Under the pieces are notes generated by a model, which saw nothing but the letters and a program-made list of their open reading frames with translations, was not told where the DNA came from and searched no databases. From Thioalkalivibrio nitratireducens DSM 14787 (lineage in GTDB: Bacteria > Pseudomonadota > Gammaproteobacteria > Ectothiorhodospirales > Ectothiorhodospiraceae), in assembly GCF_000321415.2 (NCBI RefSeq), contig NC_019902.2, positions 1,488,001 through 1,552,000 on the forward strand: a stretch of 64,000 nucleotides of DNA, read 5' to 3'. This document shows, one piece after another, positions 57,111 to 64,000 of the stretch (the stretch's first letter is position 1; each line of letters starts with the position of its first letter). Made by a program: the position numbers and the translations under genes.

Positions 57111-57629
57111 TCACCGAGCCTCGCGCTTGAGGACCTCGACCAGCGACGCCGCCGATGTGCGGCCATAGAGCACTTGCCCTGCGGGAGTGACGATCGCGGG
57201 CGTGCCAAAGAACCCGGCCGACAAAGCCAGATCGAGGTGATCCGCCACCGGGTTTTCGCACGCCGGCGCCTCCACGATTTCTCCACGCTTGGCTCGCGTC
57301 ATCGCGTCATGGTGATTCTCGCTGCACCACACCGCCTCCATCTGCTCGAGCGCGTTGCCGATCGTCGGAAAGGCAGCATAGCGAATCCTGATGTCCCAGA
57401 TCATGAAGTCCTCGATGTGGCGGTGCAGTTCTCGGCAGAAGGGGCAGTTGACGTCGGTAAACACCGTGACCTCGAAGCGAGGCTGCTCGGGCGAGAAGAT
57501 GATCAGCTCCTCCTCGGGCAACGACCACACGCGCTCCTGCAGTGCCTCCTGGGCACTGGGAGAGGCCCAGACCAGCGGTCCCGGGCTCAGCAAGGCCATG
57601 GAGAGCATCAGAGAGATCAGTGAGCGCAT
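57111..57629 (-). CDS. DsbC-like periplasmic thiol:disulfide protein
   Basis: 172 residues from an ATG at 57629 with GGAG upstream. Signal peptide (about 23 residues ending VWA-S). Thioredoxin fold with active site CPFC in VTVFTDVNCPFCRELHRHI, a second Cys pair (VWCSEN, EAPACEN) as in DsbC/G, and the cis-proline loop FFGTPAIV. The N-terminal dimerisation domain of DsbC is reduced to ~30 residues. Likely a disulfide isomerase or reductase for periplasmic metalloproteins, given the metal-related genes downstream. The 315-bp gap beyond its start (57630-57944) shows nothing recognisable. Confidence 0.82.
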   Translation of the reverse strand: MRSLISLMLSMALLSPGPLVWASPSAQEALQERVWSLPEEELIIFSPEQPRFEVTVFTDVNCPFCRELHRHIEDFMIWDIRIRYAAFPTIGNALEQMEAVWCSENHHDAMTRAKRGEIVEAPACENPVADHLDLALSAGFFGTPAIVTPAGQVLYGRTSAASLVEVLKREAR

Positions 57630-57944
57630 GTGGTGTCTCCTTCGTCCATTCGCTTTGGCCGGGTCGCGCGGCGGCCGATGGAATGGAGCGCTGTCGTCAG
57701 GTCTCACAGCGGGGCTGGACTGTCGGGCGGCGTGACTGGCTGCCCCGCGCCGCATCGCTCCACTTCAGACACGCCCTGAACGTCCGAATGTTCCCTGCTG
57801 GCACGCGGGCTCGGAGTTCGGTTCCGCCGGTTTCAGGTGCGGATCCACCCCGGCGGATATCCCGGTACGGCCTGGCCGCCACCGAGCTTCTGCATCGTTC
57901 GCCTCCGCTGGGCCTTCGAGCGAGCCCCGCTGCACCTTACCCGG

Positions 57945-58364
57945 TCACATGCCGTGGCCCATGCCCTCCATCATGTGCCCTTCCCGCATGCGCTCGTGCA
58001 TCCGCTCCATCATTTTCATTCGCTCCTCCATCATCTGCATGCGTGCCTCGGGATCGTCGGTTTCGCGCATCTGTTGCATGCGCTCCCGCATTTTCGCCTG
58101 CATGCCCTCCATCATGGCCTCCATGGCGTCCATCTGCTCCTCCATGATCTCCATGCGTGCCTTGGGATCGGGCGCCTCGCGTATGCGCTCCATCCGTTCC
58201 TGCATGGCCTGGAACTGTTGCTCGGAAGCGGGGGAGGCCGCGACCGCTTCATCCTGCTCCGGGTGATGAGCGTCATGTTCGTCGGTGGTGGCCCACCCGG
58301 AAGTGGACAGCAGCACCATGGCCAGAAGGCCGATCGGCAACTTCACGGTGGTCGAGATTCTCAT
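57945..58364 (-). CDS. methionine/histidine-rich exported protein, probable metal binder
   Basis: 139 residues with AAGGAG upstream of the ATG at 58364. Signal peptide ending GWA-T, then a His/Glu segment (DEHDAHHPEQDE) and a long helix with about 26 Met. The helix holds two related repeats beginning DPKARMEIMEEQMDAMEAMM and DPEARMQMMEERMKMMERMH. The C terminus is GHMMEGMGHGM. Such Met/His-rich periplasmic proteins often bind copper or silver; the P-type ATPase nearby fits. No named family. Confidence 0.75.
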   Translation of the reverse strand: MRISTTVKLPIGLLAMVLLSTSGWATTDEHDAHHPEQDEAVAASPASEQQFQAMQERMERIREAPDPKARMEIMEEQMDAMEAMMEGMQAKMRERMQQMRETDDPEARMQMMEERMKMMERMHERMREGHMMEGMGHGM

Positions 58365-58424
58365 GATTGACTCCTTCAAGGGTCCACGTCGCTGAGCGAC
58401 TCTTGCAACAACGCCGGTCGGCCG

Positions 58425-58642
58425 CGCGGGTGCGGCTCCGACACTGGCCATGATGCCGGCGGTGGCCCGACGGGAACCTGACGCCCGGATTACATTCGCG
58501 TCATCCTGCCGCACCGCACCCTGCATGGTGTCTAACTCCACAAATGTTGGGTGAGGATCACGCCCGGAGAAGGCAGGTCCGATCCGGACATCCAACAGCC
58601 GCAACCTTGAGCCTCCGCGTGGATGCCGATGCGAGAATCGAG
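58425..58642 (+). repeat. upstream-region duplication (partner near 60855-61069)
   Basis: The sequence before the collapsed ATPase copy matches that before the intact ATPase at 61070 over about 200 bp, with scattered substitutions, e.g. GAGGATCACGCCCGGAGAA and GATGCCGATGCGAGAATCGA in both. It shows that promoter region and gene start were duplicated together. Confidence 0.8.
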
Positions 58643-59114
58643 ATGAAGACTTCCGCCAACATGACCTCTGACGAGGGTCAGGCGGCCGAGCGCACCGCAC
58701 GGGTCGAATTGACCGTGCCCGGGATGGGCTCCGACCGCTGCGCGGGCTTGGTCCAGGATTCCCTGCGGCGTCTCCCCGATGTCGGGGGGAAGCGACGTCC
58801 GGACATTGAAACCGGCCAACATGGGGATCGCCATAGGCGCCGGAGCCGACGCGGCCATCGAGGCAGCGGATGGGACGCTGGTGTCCGGGGAACTCACCAA
58901 GGTGGCGGAGGCCATCCGGCTCTCGCAGCTGACGTTTCGCAAGATCGTGCAGAACCTGTTCTGGGCCTGGTTCTACAACGGCGCAGCCGTTCACACCACC
59001 GCCGTCGCCCTGCTGCACCCCATGAACGGCGTGATGGTCATGACCGCCAGTTCGCTGTCGGTGGTCGGCAACTCGATGTTGTTCAAGCGCCCGAGGCTGT
59101 CGACAGGGCGATAG
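58643..59114 (+). pseudogene. internally deleted copy of the P-type ATPase at 61070
   Basis: The first ~48 codons match the intact ATPase (first residues through GMGSDRCAGLVQDSLRRLP; the metal-site His is Arg here). The sequence then jumps, at about 58785-58825, to the ATPase C terminus (NMGIAIGAGADAAIEAAD to VVGNSMLFKRPRL) in a different frame. About 2 kb encoding the membrane and catalytic domains is missing: no DKTGT, no CPC. It cannot pump ions. The C-terminal part has its own ATG at 58779 and may be translated as a ~110-residue membrane hairpin. Confidence 0.85.
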
Positions 59115-59116
59115 CC

Positions 59117-59380
59117 ATGCCTTCGATGCATACCGTCAACAGCGCCGTCTGTCTTGTGCTGATGCCCGGTACCGCCGGTCTGGTGGTGTGGTGGTGGGGT
59201 TGGTCGATGTGGACCCTGCGCCTGTTCGCCGTGATGCGCTCATGCCCGGCGGTACTGCTGCACCTATGGTACGTGTCGCGTCGTTCTGACACCGTCGTGC
59301 GCGCGGCCGTGAGTTCGCAACGCGATGCAGGAGCCCCGGACAAGCGAACTGGTCCCGGGGAACCGAGGAGGACGTCATGA
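59117..59380 (+). CDS. small hydrophobic ORF, doubtful
   Basis: 87 residues; a membrane segment (CLVLMPGTAGLVVWWWGWSMW) is followed by a Cys-Pro segment (VMRSCPAVLLHLWYV) and a basic tail. This faintly recalls DUF2933 proteins found in metal-resistance islands, but many positions are off and no ribosome site is seen. It overlaps the next gene by 4 nt. It may be a decayed gene. Confidence 0.3.
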   Translation: MPSMHTVNSAVCLVLMPGTAGLVVWWWGWSMWTLRLFAVMRSCPAVLLHLWYVSRRSDTVVRAAVSSQRDAGAPDKRTGPGEPRRTS

Positions 59381-59853
59381 ATCATCGGCCTATCATGTTC
59401 AAAATCATTGCCCTGTTCTTCGGGGTCGTACTGCTGGCGAGCAACGCGGCGGCCGCGGATTCCCCATACCGGCAGGTCGCGGACGGGGTTGTCGTGTACC
59501 TGGGTGTGCTCCCGGCCGCGATGGTTCAGGGCCGCCACGAGGGCGACCCCGAGGCGGTGATGCATGACGGCATCCCGCGCGGCCGGCACGCCTTTCATGT
59601 GACGGTGTCCGTGTTCGATGCCGGCAGCGGAAACCAGATCAAGGATGCGCAAGTCACGGCGCGGGTCGCACCTCTGGGTCTGGCCGGCGTTACCCGCCCG
59701 CTCGAAACCATGCGTATCGACGACACCGTCAGCTACGGCCACTACTTCACCCTGCGCGGCGAAGCCCGTTACGACATCGAGATCACGATCGCGAGACCCG
59801 GTGCCGATGCACCGGTGACCGTCTCGTTTACCTATGCTCGTCCCCCGAGATGA
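59377..59853 (+). CDS. exported conserved protein of unknown function
   Basis: 158 residues; the ATG at 59377 follows GAGGAGG. Signal peptide (about 27 residues ending AAA-D). The mature part has alternating short strands and reads like a beta-sandwich: GVVVYLGVLPAAMVQGRHE, GRHAFHVTVSVFDAGSGNQIKDAQVTARV, YGHYFTLRGEARYDIEITI. I recall similar proteins near copper and cytochrome genes but cannot name a family. It probably acts in the periplasm. Codon use is normal. Confidence 0.7.
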   Translation: MNHRPIMFKIIALFFGVVLLASNAAAADSPYRQVADGVVVYLGVLPAAMVQGRHEGDPEAVMHDGIPRGRHAFHVTVSVFDAGSGNQIKDAQVTARVAPLGLAGVTRPLETMRIDDTVSYGHYFTLRGEARYDIEITIARPGADAPVTVSFTYARPPR

Positions 59854-60042
59854 GTAACCTGATTGCCGGTGGCGGCGCCAACAACGTTCCCTGACAGCAA
59901 CGGCGGCAGGACGGTGACAAGGCTGATGAGTAACCGGACGGTAGCAGAGTCTCTCATGTCGATCTCCTCTTCATTTGGTATGAGTGAACCGCCGAAGCGC
60001 GGGGACGGGTCAATGGCCACACGGATGGTCCCGGCGCCGGGC

Positions 60043-60711
60043 TTACTCCTCCCGAGCGGGCAGCGAGGCGAAGTAGGCGGAGACTGCGGCCATCTCCTCT
60101 TCCTCCAGCGCCTGGGCAATTCCCTGCATCAGTCCGGCCAGAGAGGTCTGGCGGGAACCTTCGGCGTACTCCCGCAACTGGTTCATCAGATAGCGCGGCG
60201 GCTGGCCCGCCAGGGGCGGCAGGGCGGGGCTTTGTTTGCGTCCCTGTTCCCCGTGGCAGGAGGCACAGGACTGGATATTGCGGTCCGGTAACCCTTCCAG
60301 GGCGATCCCGCGCCCCCTCTCCAGCAGTCCTGCGGGTACCCGGTGCGGGCCGCCGGCAGGTTCCATCCCGGCGTAGTAGTGGCTGACCGCTTCGATCTCG
60401 TCATCCGCGAGATGCCGGGCGATCGGCGCCATGGTCGCGTTCCGGCGCTGACCTTGGCGGTAGGCATGCATCTGTTCGATCAGGTAGTCCTCCGGCAGAC
60501 CCGCGAGGCGCGGAAACGGGGGCTGTGCCTGCCCCTGGCCCTGTTCGCCGTGGCACTGGATGCAGGCGATCGCACCGCGGTCGTTGCCTTCGTGCGCAAT
60601 GCGCGCGCCGGGGTCGTCCTCTGCGGTGGCGGTTGTGCCCAGCAGCCACAGGCCGGCCAGGCCGAGCAGCGGCCCGAAGCGGTTTCGGTGGCGAACGGGT
60701 GCGTGTGTCAT
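60043..60711 (-). CDS. diheme cytochrome c4-like protein
   Basis: 222 residues. Signal peptide ending ATA-E. Two tandem class I cytochrome domains: CIQCHGEQGQGQ with candidate axial Met in NATMAPIARHL, and CASCHGEQGRKQ with a Met in GLMQGIAQAL. Each has the LAGxPxxYLxxQ motif (LAGLPEDYLIEQM, LAGQPPRYLMNQL) typical of c4. Periplasmic electron carrier, usually serving terminal oxidases. Divergent from the intact P-type ATPase. Confidence 0.9.
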   Translation of the reverse strand: MTHAPVRHRNRFGPLLGLAGLWLLGTTATAEDDPGARIAHEGNDRGAIACIQCHGEQGQGQAQPPFPRLAGLPEDYLIEQMHAYRQGQRRNATMAPIARHLADDEIEAVSHYYAGMEPAGGPHRVPAGLLERGRGIALEGLPDRNIQSCASCHGEQGRKQSPALPPLAGQPPRYLMNQLREYAEGSRQTSLAGLMQGIAQALEEEEMAAVSAYFASLPAREE

Positions 60712-61069
60712 CGAGTCACCATCATTACGGAGCGCCTGTCGGGACGGTAAGGCGGATCCGGAGGTAGTGCAATTGCAGGGCACGCTTCGGAGCCGCCAGA
60801 ACGCTCGGCCGAATGGCCCCGCAGCAGGGGCTGCGGGGCTGGCTGACCTGCGCGGGTGCGCCCCCGCCATGAGCCATGATGCCCGTGGCGGCCCGACAGG
60901 AACCTGACGCCGGAATTACATTTGCGTCATCTTGCCGCAGCGCGTGCCGAGTGTTGTCAAACTGCACAAGTGTCGGGTGAGGATCACGCCCGGAGAAAGG
61001 CAGTTCCGATCCGGGCATCCAACAGCCGCAACGTTGAGCCTCCGCGCGGATGCCGATGCGAGAATCGAG

Positions 61070-63589
61070 ATGAAGACTCCCGCCAACATGACCTCTGATG
61101 CGGCTCTGGCGGCCGAACGCCCGGCATGGGTCGAACTGACCGTGCCCGGCATGGGCTCCGACCACTGTGCCGGCATCGTCTCCGCCTCGTTGCGACGTCT
61201 GCCGGGCGTGGCCGACGTGCGCACCAACATCGCCAATCACCTTGTGCAGGTCGACTTTGATCCAGCCCTCGTCGACAGTGGCAAGCTGCGCAGGGCGGTG
61301 GAACGGGCCGGTTACGAAGTCGCCGCGGTTTCCGATTCGGGCCGCGCCGCATCCTCCGGCGCAGAAGTCCGGCTGGTCGTGCCCGGGATGGGCTCCGACC
61401 ACTGCGCGGGCCTGGTCCAGGATTCCCTGCGGCGCCTCCCCAGTGTGGGTGAGATCCGTACCAACATCTCCAGTCACCAGGTCATCGTGCAGCCGAGCGC
61501 CGGCGGCCCCACGCCCGAGGCGCTCAGGGCTGCCGTGGAGCGGGCCGGCTACGAGGTGGCCTCGGTCTCCGCCGAAGCGCCGTCCGAAGACACGGAGGTG
61601 GAGTTTACCTATCGGGCGCGCGCCTGGCGGCGCTTCGTGATCGCCGCGGTGCCCACGACGCTGATCATGGTGCTGATGATGGTGCACATGTTCGTCGCAC
61701 CCGTACCTGCCTATCTGGCGGTGATCGCGATTCTGGCCTGCCCGGTGGTGTTCCTCTACGGCGGCTGGGCCACCCATGTTTCCGCCTGGCGTTCGCTCAC
61801 GAACCGCACCGCGAACATGGACGTGCTCATTTCCATGGGCAGCCTCCCGCCGTATCTGATCGGGCTGGTGGGCTTCATCTACCCCATGACTTCGTTCATC
61901 GAGATGGCCGCGACCATCATGACCTTTCACCTGCTGGGGCGGTACCTGGAGAACCGCGCCAAGGGCCGCGCCTCGGAGGCGATCCGGAAGCTGTTGACGC
62001 TGGGGGCCAAGACGGCGCGCGTGGAGCGCGACGGCGATGAAGTGGAAGTCCCGGTGAAGGCGCTGAGCATCGGCGACGTGATGATCGTGCGCCCGGGCGA
62101 AAAGGTCCCCACCGACGGCGAAGTGGTCGAGGGCGAGAGTCATCTGGACGAATCGATCGCGACCGGGGAGTCCATTGCGGTTGCCAAGTCGCGCGGCGAC
62201 CCGGTGCTGGGCGCGACCATCAACAAGGAGGGCCGCCTGAAGATCCGGGCCACCCGGGTGGGCGCCGACACCTTTCTCTCCCAGGTCATCCGGCTGGTTG
62301 AACAGGCCCAGTCGTCGAAGGTGCCGATCCAGGAATTTGCCGACCGGATCACGGCGCGGTTCGTGCCGGTGGTGATCGTGATCGCGCTGGGCAGTCTCGC
62401 GGCCTGGATGATTTTCCCCGAAACGCTGCGCCCGATTCTGGACTGGGGCGCGGGCTTCCTGCCGTGGGTCAACCCGGACGCCACCCCGGTGATCCTGGCG
62501 ATCCTCGCCGCGATCGCGGTGCTGGTCATCGCCTGTCCCTGCGCCCTGGGGCTCGCTACACCCACGGCCCTGATGGTTGGCTCGGGCATGGGCGCCGAGC
62601 GGGGCGTGCTGATCCGCTCCGGCGAGGCGATCCAGACGCTGAAGGACATCCGCATGGTGGTGCTCGACAAGACCGGCACCATCACCCGAGGCGAGCCGGA
62701 GCTCACCGATGTGGTGGCCGCCGACGGCGACGATCCGGCGGTGCTGCGGCTCGCCGCCGCCGTGGAGAATGCCTCCGAGCATCCCCTGGCCCGCGCCGTG
62801 GTGGAGGGCGCCAGGGCCCGTGGCGTGGAGATTCCCCCTGTGCAGGACTTCCAATCGGTCACGGCCCGCGGTGTCCAGGGCGCGGTGGACGGCCAAAGGA
62901 TTCTGATCGGCAACCGGCGCCTGCTGGAGGAGTCCGGCATTGAGGGCCTGGACGCGCTGGACGATGATCTGGCCCGCCTGGAAGCCCGAGGTCGCACCGT
63001 TGTGCTGGTGGCCCGGGACGGGCATGCCGTCGGCATCGTGGCGGTGGCCGATGCGATCAAGCCCGACTCGAAGGCGGCGGTCGCGGCCATGCACGCGCTG
63101 GGTCTCAAGGTGGCCATGGTCACCGGCGACAACGAGCGGGCGGCGCGGGCGGTGGCCGACGAGGTGGGGATCGACGAGGTCCTCGCCGGGGTGCTGCCGG
63201 ACGGCAAGGTGGATGAGATCCGCGAGCTGCAGGCCCGGTTGGGCCCCCGCGTCGCCATGGTGGGCGACGGCATCAACGACGCTCCGGCCCTGAAGCAGGC
63301 CAACGTGGGCATCGCGATTGGTGCCGGCGCCGACGTGGCCATCGAGGCGGCCGACGTGACTCTGGTCTCCGGCGAACTCACGAAAGTGGTGGAGGCCATC
63401 CGCCTGTCCCGGGCCACCTTCGGCAAGATCGTTCAGAACCTGTTCTGGGCTTTTCTCTACAACGTTGCAGCCATTCCGATCGCGGCGATCGGGTTGCTGC
63501 ACCCGATGATCGGTGTGATCGCGATGGTCACGAGTTCGCTCTCGGTCATCGGCAACTCGGTGCTGCTGAAGCGTGCGCGGCTCCGGTAG
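61070..63589 (+). CDS. heavy-metal (probably Cu) P1B-type ATPase with atypical HMA motifs
   Basis: 839 residues. Two N-terminal HMA-like domains (about 20-90 and 100-170) both carry GMGSDHCAG in place of GMTCxxC, so the first metal Cys is Ser and only the second Cys, preceded by His, remains (C33 in domain 1). Eight membrane helices are predicted; the translocation motif CPC is at 489-491, the phosphorylation site DKTGT at 533-537, SEHPLARA is the HP locus, and MVGDGINDAPAL the hinge. CPC plus HMA domains indicate Cu+/Ag+ export class. The start at 61070 is matched by the duplicated copy at 58643; an ATG six codons later is possible. Confidence 0.93.
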   Translation: MKTPANMTSDAALAAERPAWVELTVPGMGSDHCAGIVSASLRRLPGVADVRTNIANHLVQVDFDPALVDSGKLRRAVERAGYEVAAVSDSGRAASSGAEVRLVVPGMGSDHCAGLVQDSLRRLPSVGEIRTNISSHQVIVQPSAGGPTPEALRAAVERAGYEVASVSAEAPSEDTEVEFTYRARAWRRFVIAAVPTTLIMVLMMVHMFVAPVPAYLAVIAILACPVVFLYGGWATHVSAWRSLTNRTANMDVLISMGSLPPYLIGLVGFIYPMTSFIEMAATIMTFHLLGRYLENRAKGRASEAIRKLLTLGAKTARVERDGDEVEVPVKALSIGDVMIVRPGEKVPTDGEVVEGESHLDESIATGESIAVAKSRGDPVLGATINKEGRLKIRATRVGADTFLSQVIRLVEQAQSSKVPIQEFADRITARFVPVVIVIALGSLAAWMIFPETLRPILDWGAGFLPWVNPDATPVILAILAAIAVLVIACPCALGLATPTALMVGSGMGAERGVLIRSGEAIQTLKDIRMVVLDKTGTITRGEPELTDVVAADGDDPAVLRLAAAVENASEHPLARAVVEGARARGVEIPPVQDFQSVTARGVQGAVDGQRILIGNRRLLEESGIEGLDALDDDLARLEARGRTVVLVARDGHAVGIVAVADAIKPDSKAAVAAMHALGLKVAMVTGDNERAARAVADEVGIDEVLAGVLPDGKVDEIRELQARLGPRVAMVGDGINDAPALKQANVGIAIGAGADVAIEAADVTLVSGELTKVVEAIRLSRATFGKIVQNLFWAFLYNVAAIPIAAIGLLHPMIGVIAMVTSSLSVIGNSVLLKRARLR

Positions 63590-63636
63590 GCGTTACACAC
63601 GGGGTGGAGCCCCGAAGAATTCCGAGGAGGCAATGC

Positions 63637-63867
63637 ATGGGAGACGGTTTCGGGCATGGTTTCGGGGGCGGAGGCCTGTGGATGATTCTCGTCTGGCTGA
63701 TCCCCATTCTGCTGCTGGTCTGGGGTGTTGCGGCCTTCCGGGGCGGCTGGCGGGGCGGGGGTGACGGCGGAAACAGGAGCGCGCGCGAACTCCTCGACGA
63801 GGAGTACGCGAAGGGCCGGATCGACCGCGAGGAGTATCTCCGGCGCAAACGCGATCTTTCGGGATAA
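63637..63867 (+). CDS. SHOCT-domain small membrane protein
   Basis: 76 residues with GAGGAGG 7 nt before the ATG. Gly-rich start, one membrane helix (LWMILVWLIPILLLVWGVAAF), a short Gly/Arg linker and a C-terminal SHOCT motif (ARELLDEEYAKGRIDREEYLRRKRDL). Proteins of this layout are frequent beside copper/silver resistance genes; their exact role is not known. It is 47 bp after the P-type ATPase and probably in the same transcript. Confidence 0.88.
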   Translation: MGDGFGHGFGGGGLWMILVWLIPILLLVWGVAAFRGGWRGGGDGGNRSARELLDEEYAKGRIDREEYLRRKRDLSG

Positions 63868-64000
63868 CGGGTAACCGGCTGGAACAATCCACGAATACAC
63901 GCGATCCACAGGCGCAGGTACTGGGTCAGGAGAAGCGATTCCCGGTGATCCTTCTCCGTATCGACTTCGGCGTGCGTGCGCAGGCCGAGGGTGCGCGCCA
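63868..64000. other. window end, no assignable feature
   Basis: A minus-strand frame is open into the edge, encoding a Leu/Arg-rich stretch (ESLLLTQYLRLWIACIRG), but I could not recognise it or find its end with confidence. Confidence 0.25.

Noticed and set aside
60725-63502. 925-residue open frame antisense to the P-type ATPase
   Set aside because: Composition is the mirror of a GC-rich coding strand; no motif, no start signal, and the opposite strand encodes a complete ATPase.

Overview
The window is GC-rich, tightly packed gammaproteobacterial chromosome. The gene content points to a sulfur-oxidising chemolithoautotroph of the Ectothiorhodospiraceae/Thioalkalivibrio type. The evidence is a flavocytochrome c sulfide dehydrogenase (fccAB) in a cytochrome-rich operon, class I fructose bisphosphatase, squalene/hopanoid genes hpnCDE, many small c-type cytochromes, and a standard gammaproteobacterial housekeeping set (ubiG-gph, mnmC, ygiQ, pdxH, dusA, gltBD). 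The taxonomic reading is an inference from gene content.

Layout. 1-13.8 kb: end of an alpha/beta hydrolase, fbp, two membrane proteins, pyrD, an RND efflux pair, a small coiled-coil exported protein, a YciK-like SDR that lacks its catalytic tyrosine, and a PAS histidine kinase/FixJ-type regulator pair. 13.8-21 kb: a seven-gene minus-strand operon mtaD-ubiG-gph-rmuC-hpnC-hpnD-hpnE, mostly with overlapping starts and stops. 21-28.4 kb: doxX, a PEBP-family gene, a cold-shock gene with terminator, a scar at tRNA-Ser(CGA) holding a truncated PLD-nuclease-like fragment between partial tRNA copies, pdxH, a CDGSH/glutamate-synthase-domain fusion, and ygiQ. 28.4-39.4 kb: mnmC, an M23 peptidase, an ABC exporter, an M17 aminopeptidase, a glutamate dehydrogenase-family gene, a small membrane protein and a sigma-54 activator.

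39.4-44.8 kb is the most striking part. Directly after the sigma-54 activator come five TGGCAGAA units at an exact 11-bp period plus one inverted unit. About 80 bp further on is a correctly spaced -24/-12 sigma-54 promoter. Behind it lie a pentahaem cytochrome c, a small cytochrome c, a methionine-rich coiled-coil membrane protein, fccA, fccB, a terminator and a periplasmic rhodanese. This reads as a sigma-54-controlled sulfur-compound oxidation and electron-transfer operon whose activator (PAS domain with a Cys/His cluster) is encoded next door.

44.8-54 kb: dusA, a diguanylate cyclase, an unknown small protein and gltDB. 54-64 kb is a rearranged accessory region. It holds a lipoprotein cytochrome, a histidine kinase C-terminal fragment, a CuA-domain fragment, a haem-copper-oxidase-like gene broken by a 14-bp tandem duplication and lacking the expected CuB histidines, and an orphan Tat signal peptide. 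These are followed by a metal-handling block: DsbC-like protein, Met-rich protein, a collapsed copy of a P-type ATPase, a diheme cytochrome, an intact P-type ATPase with unusual HMA motifs, and a SHOCT protein. No rRNA, CRISPR array or intact transposase was seen.
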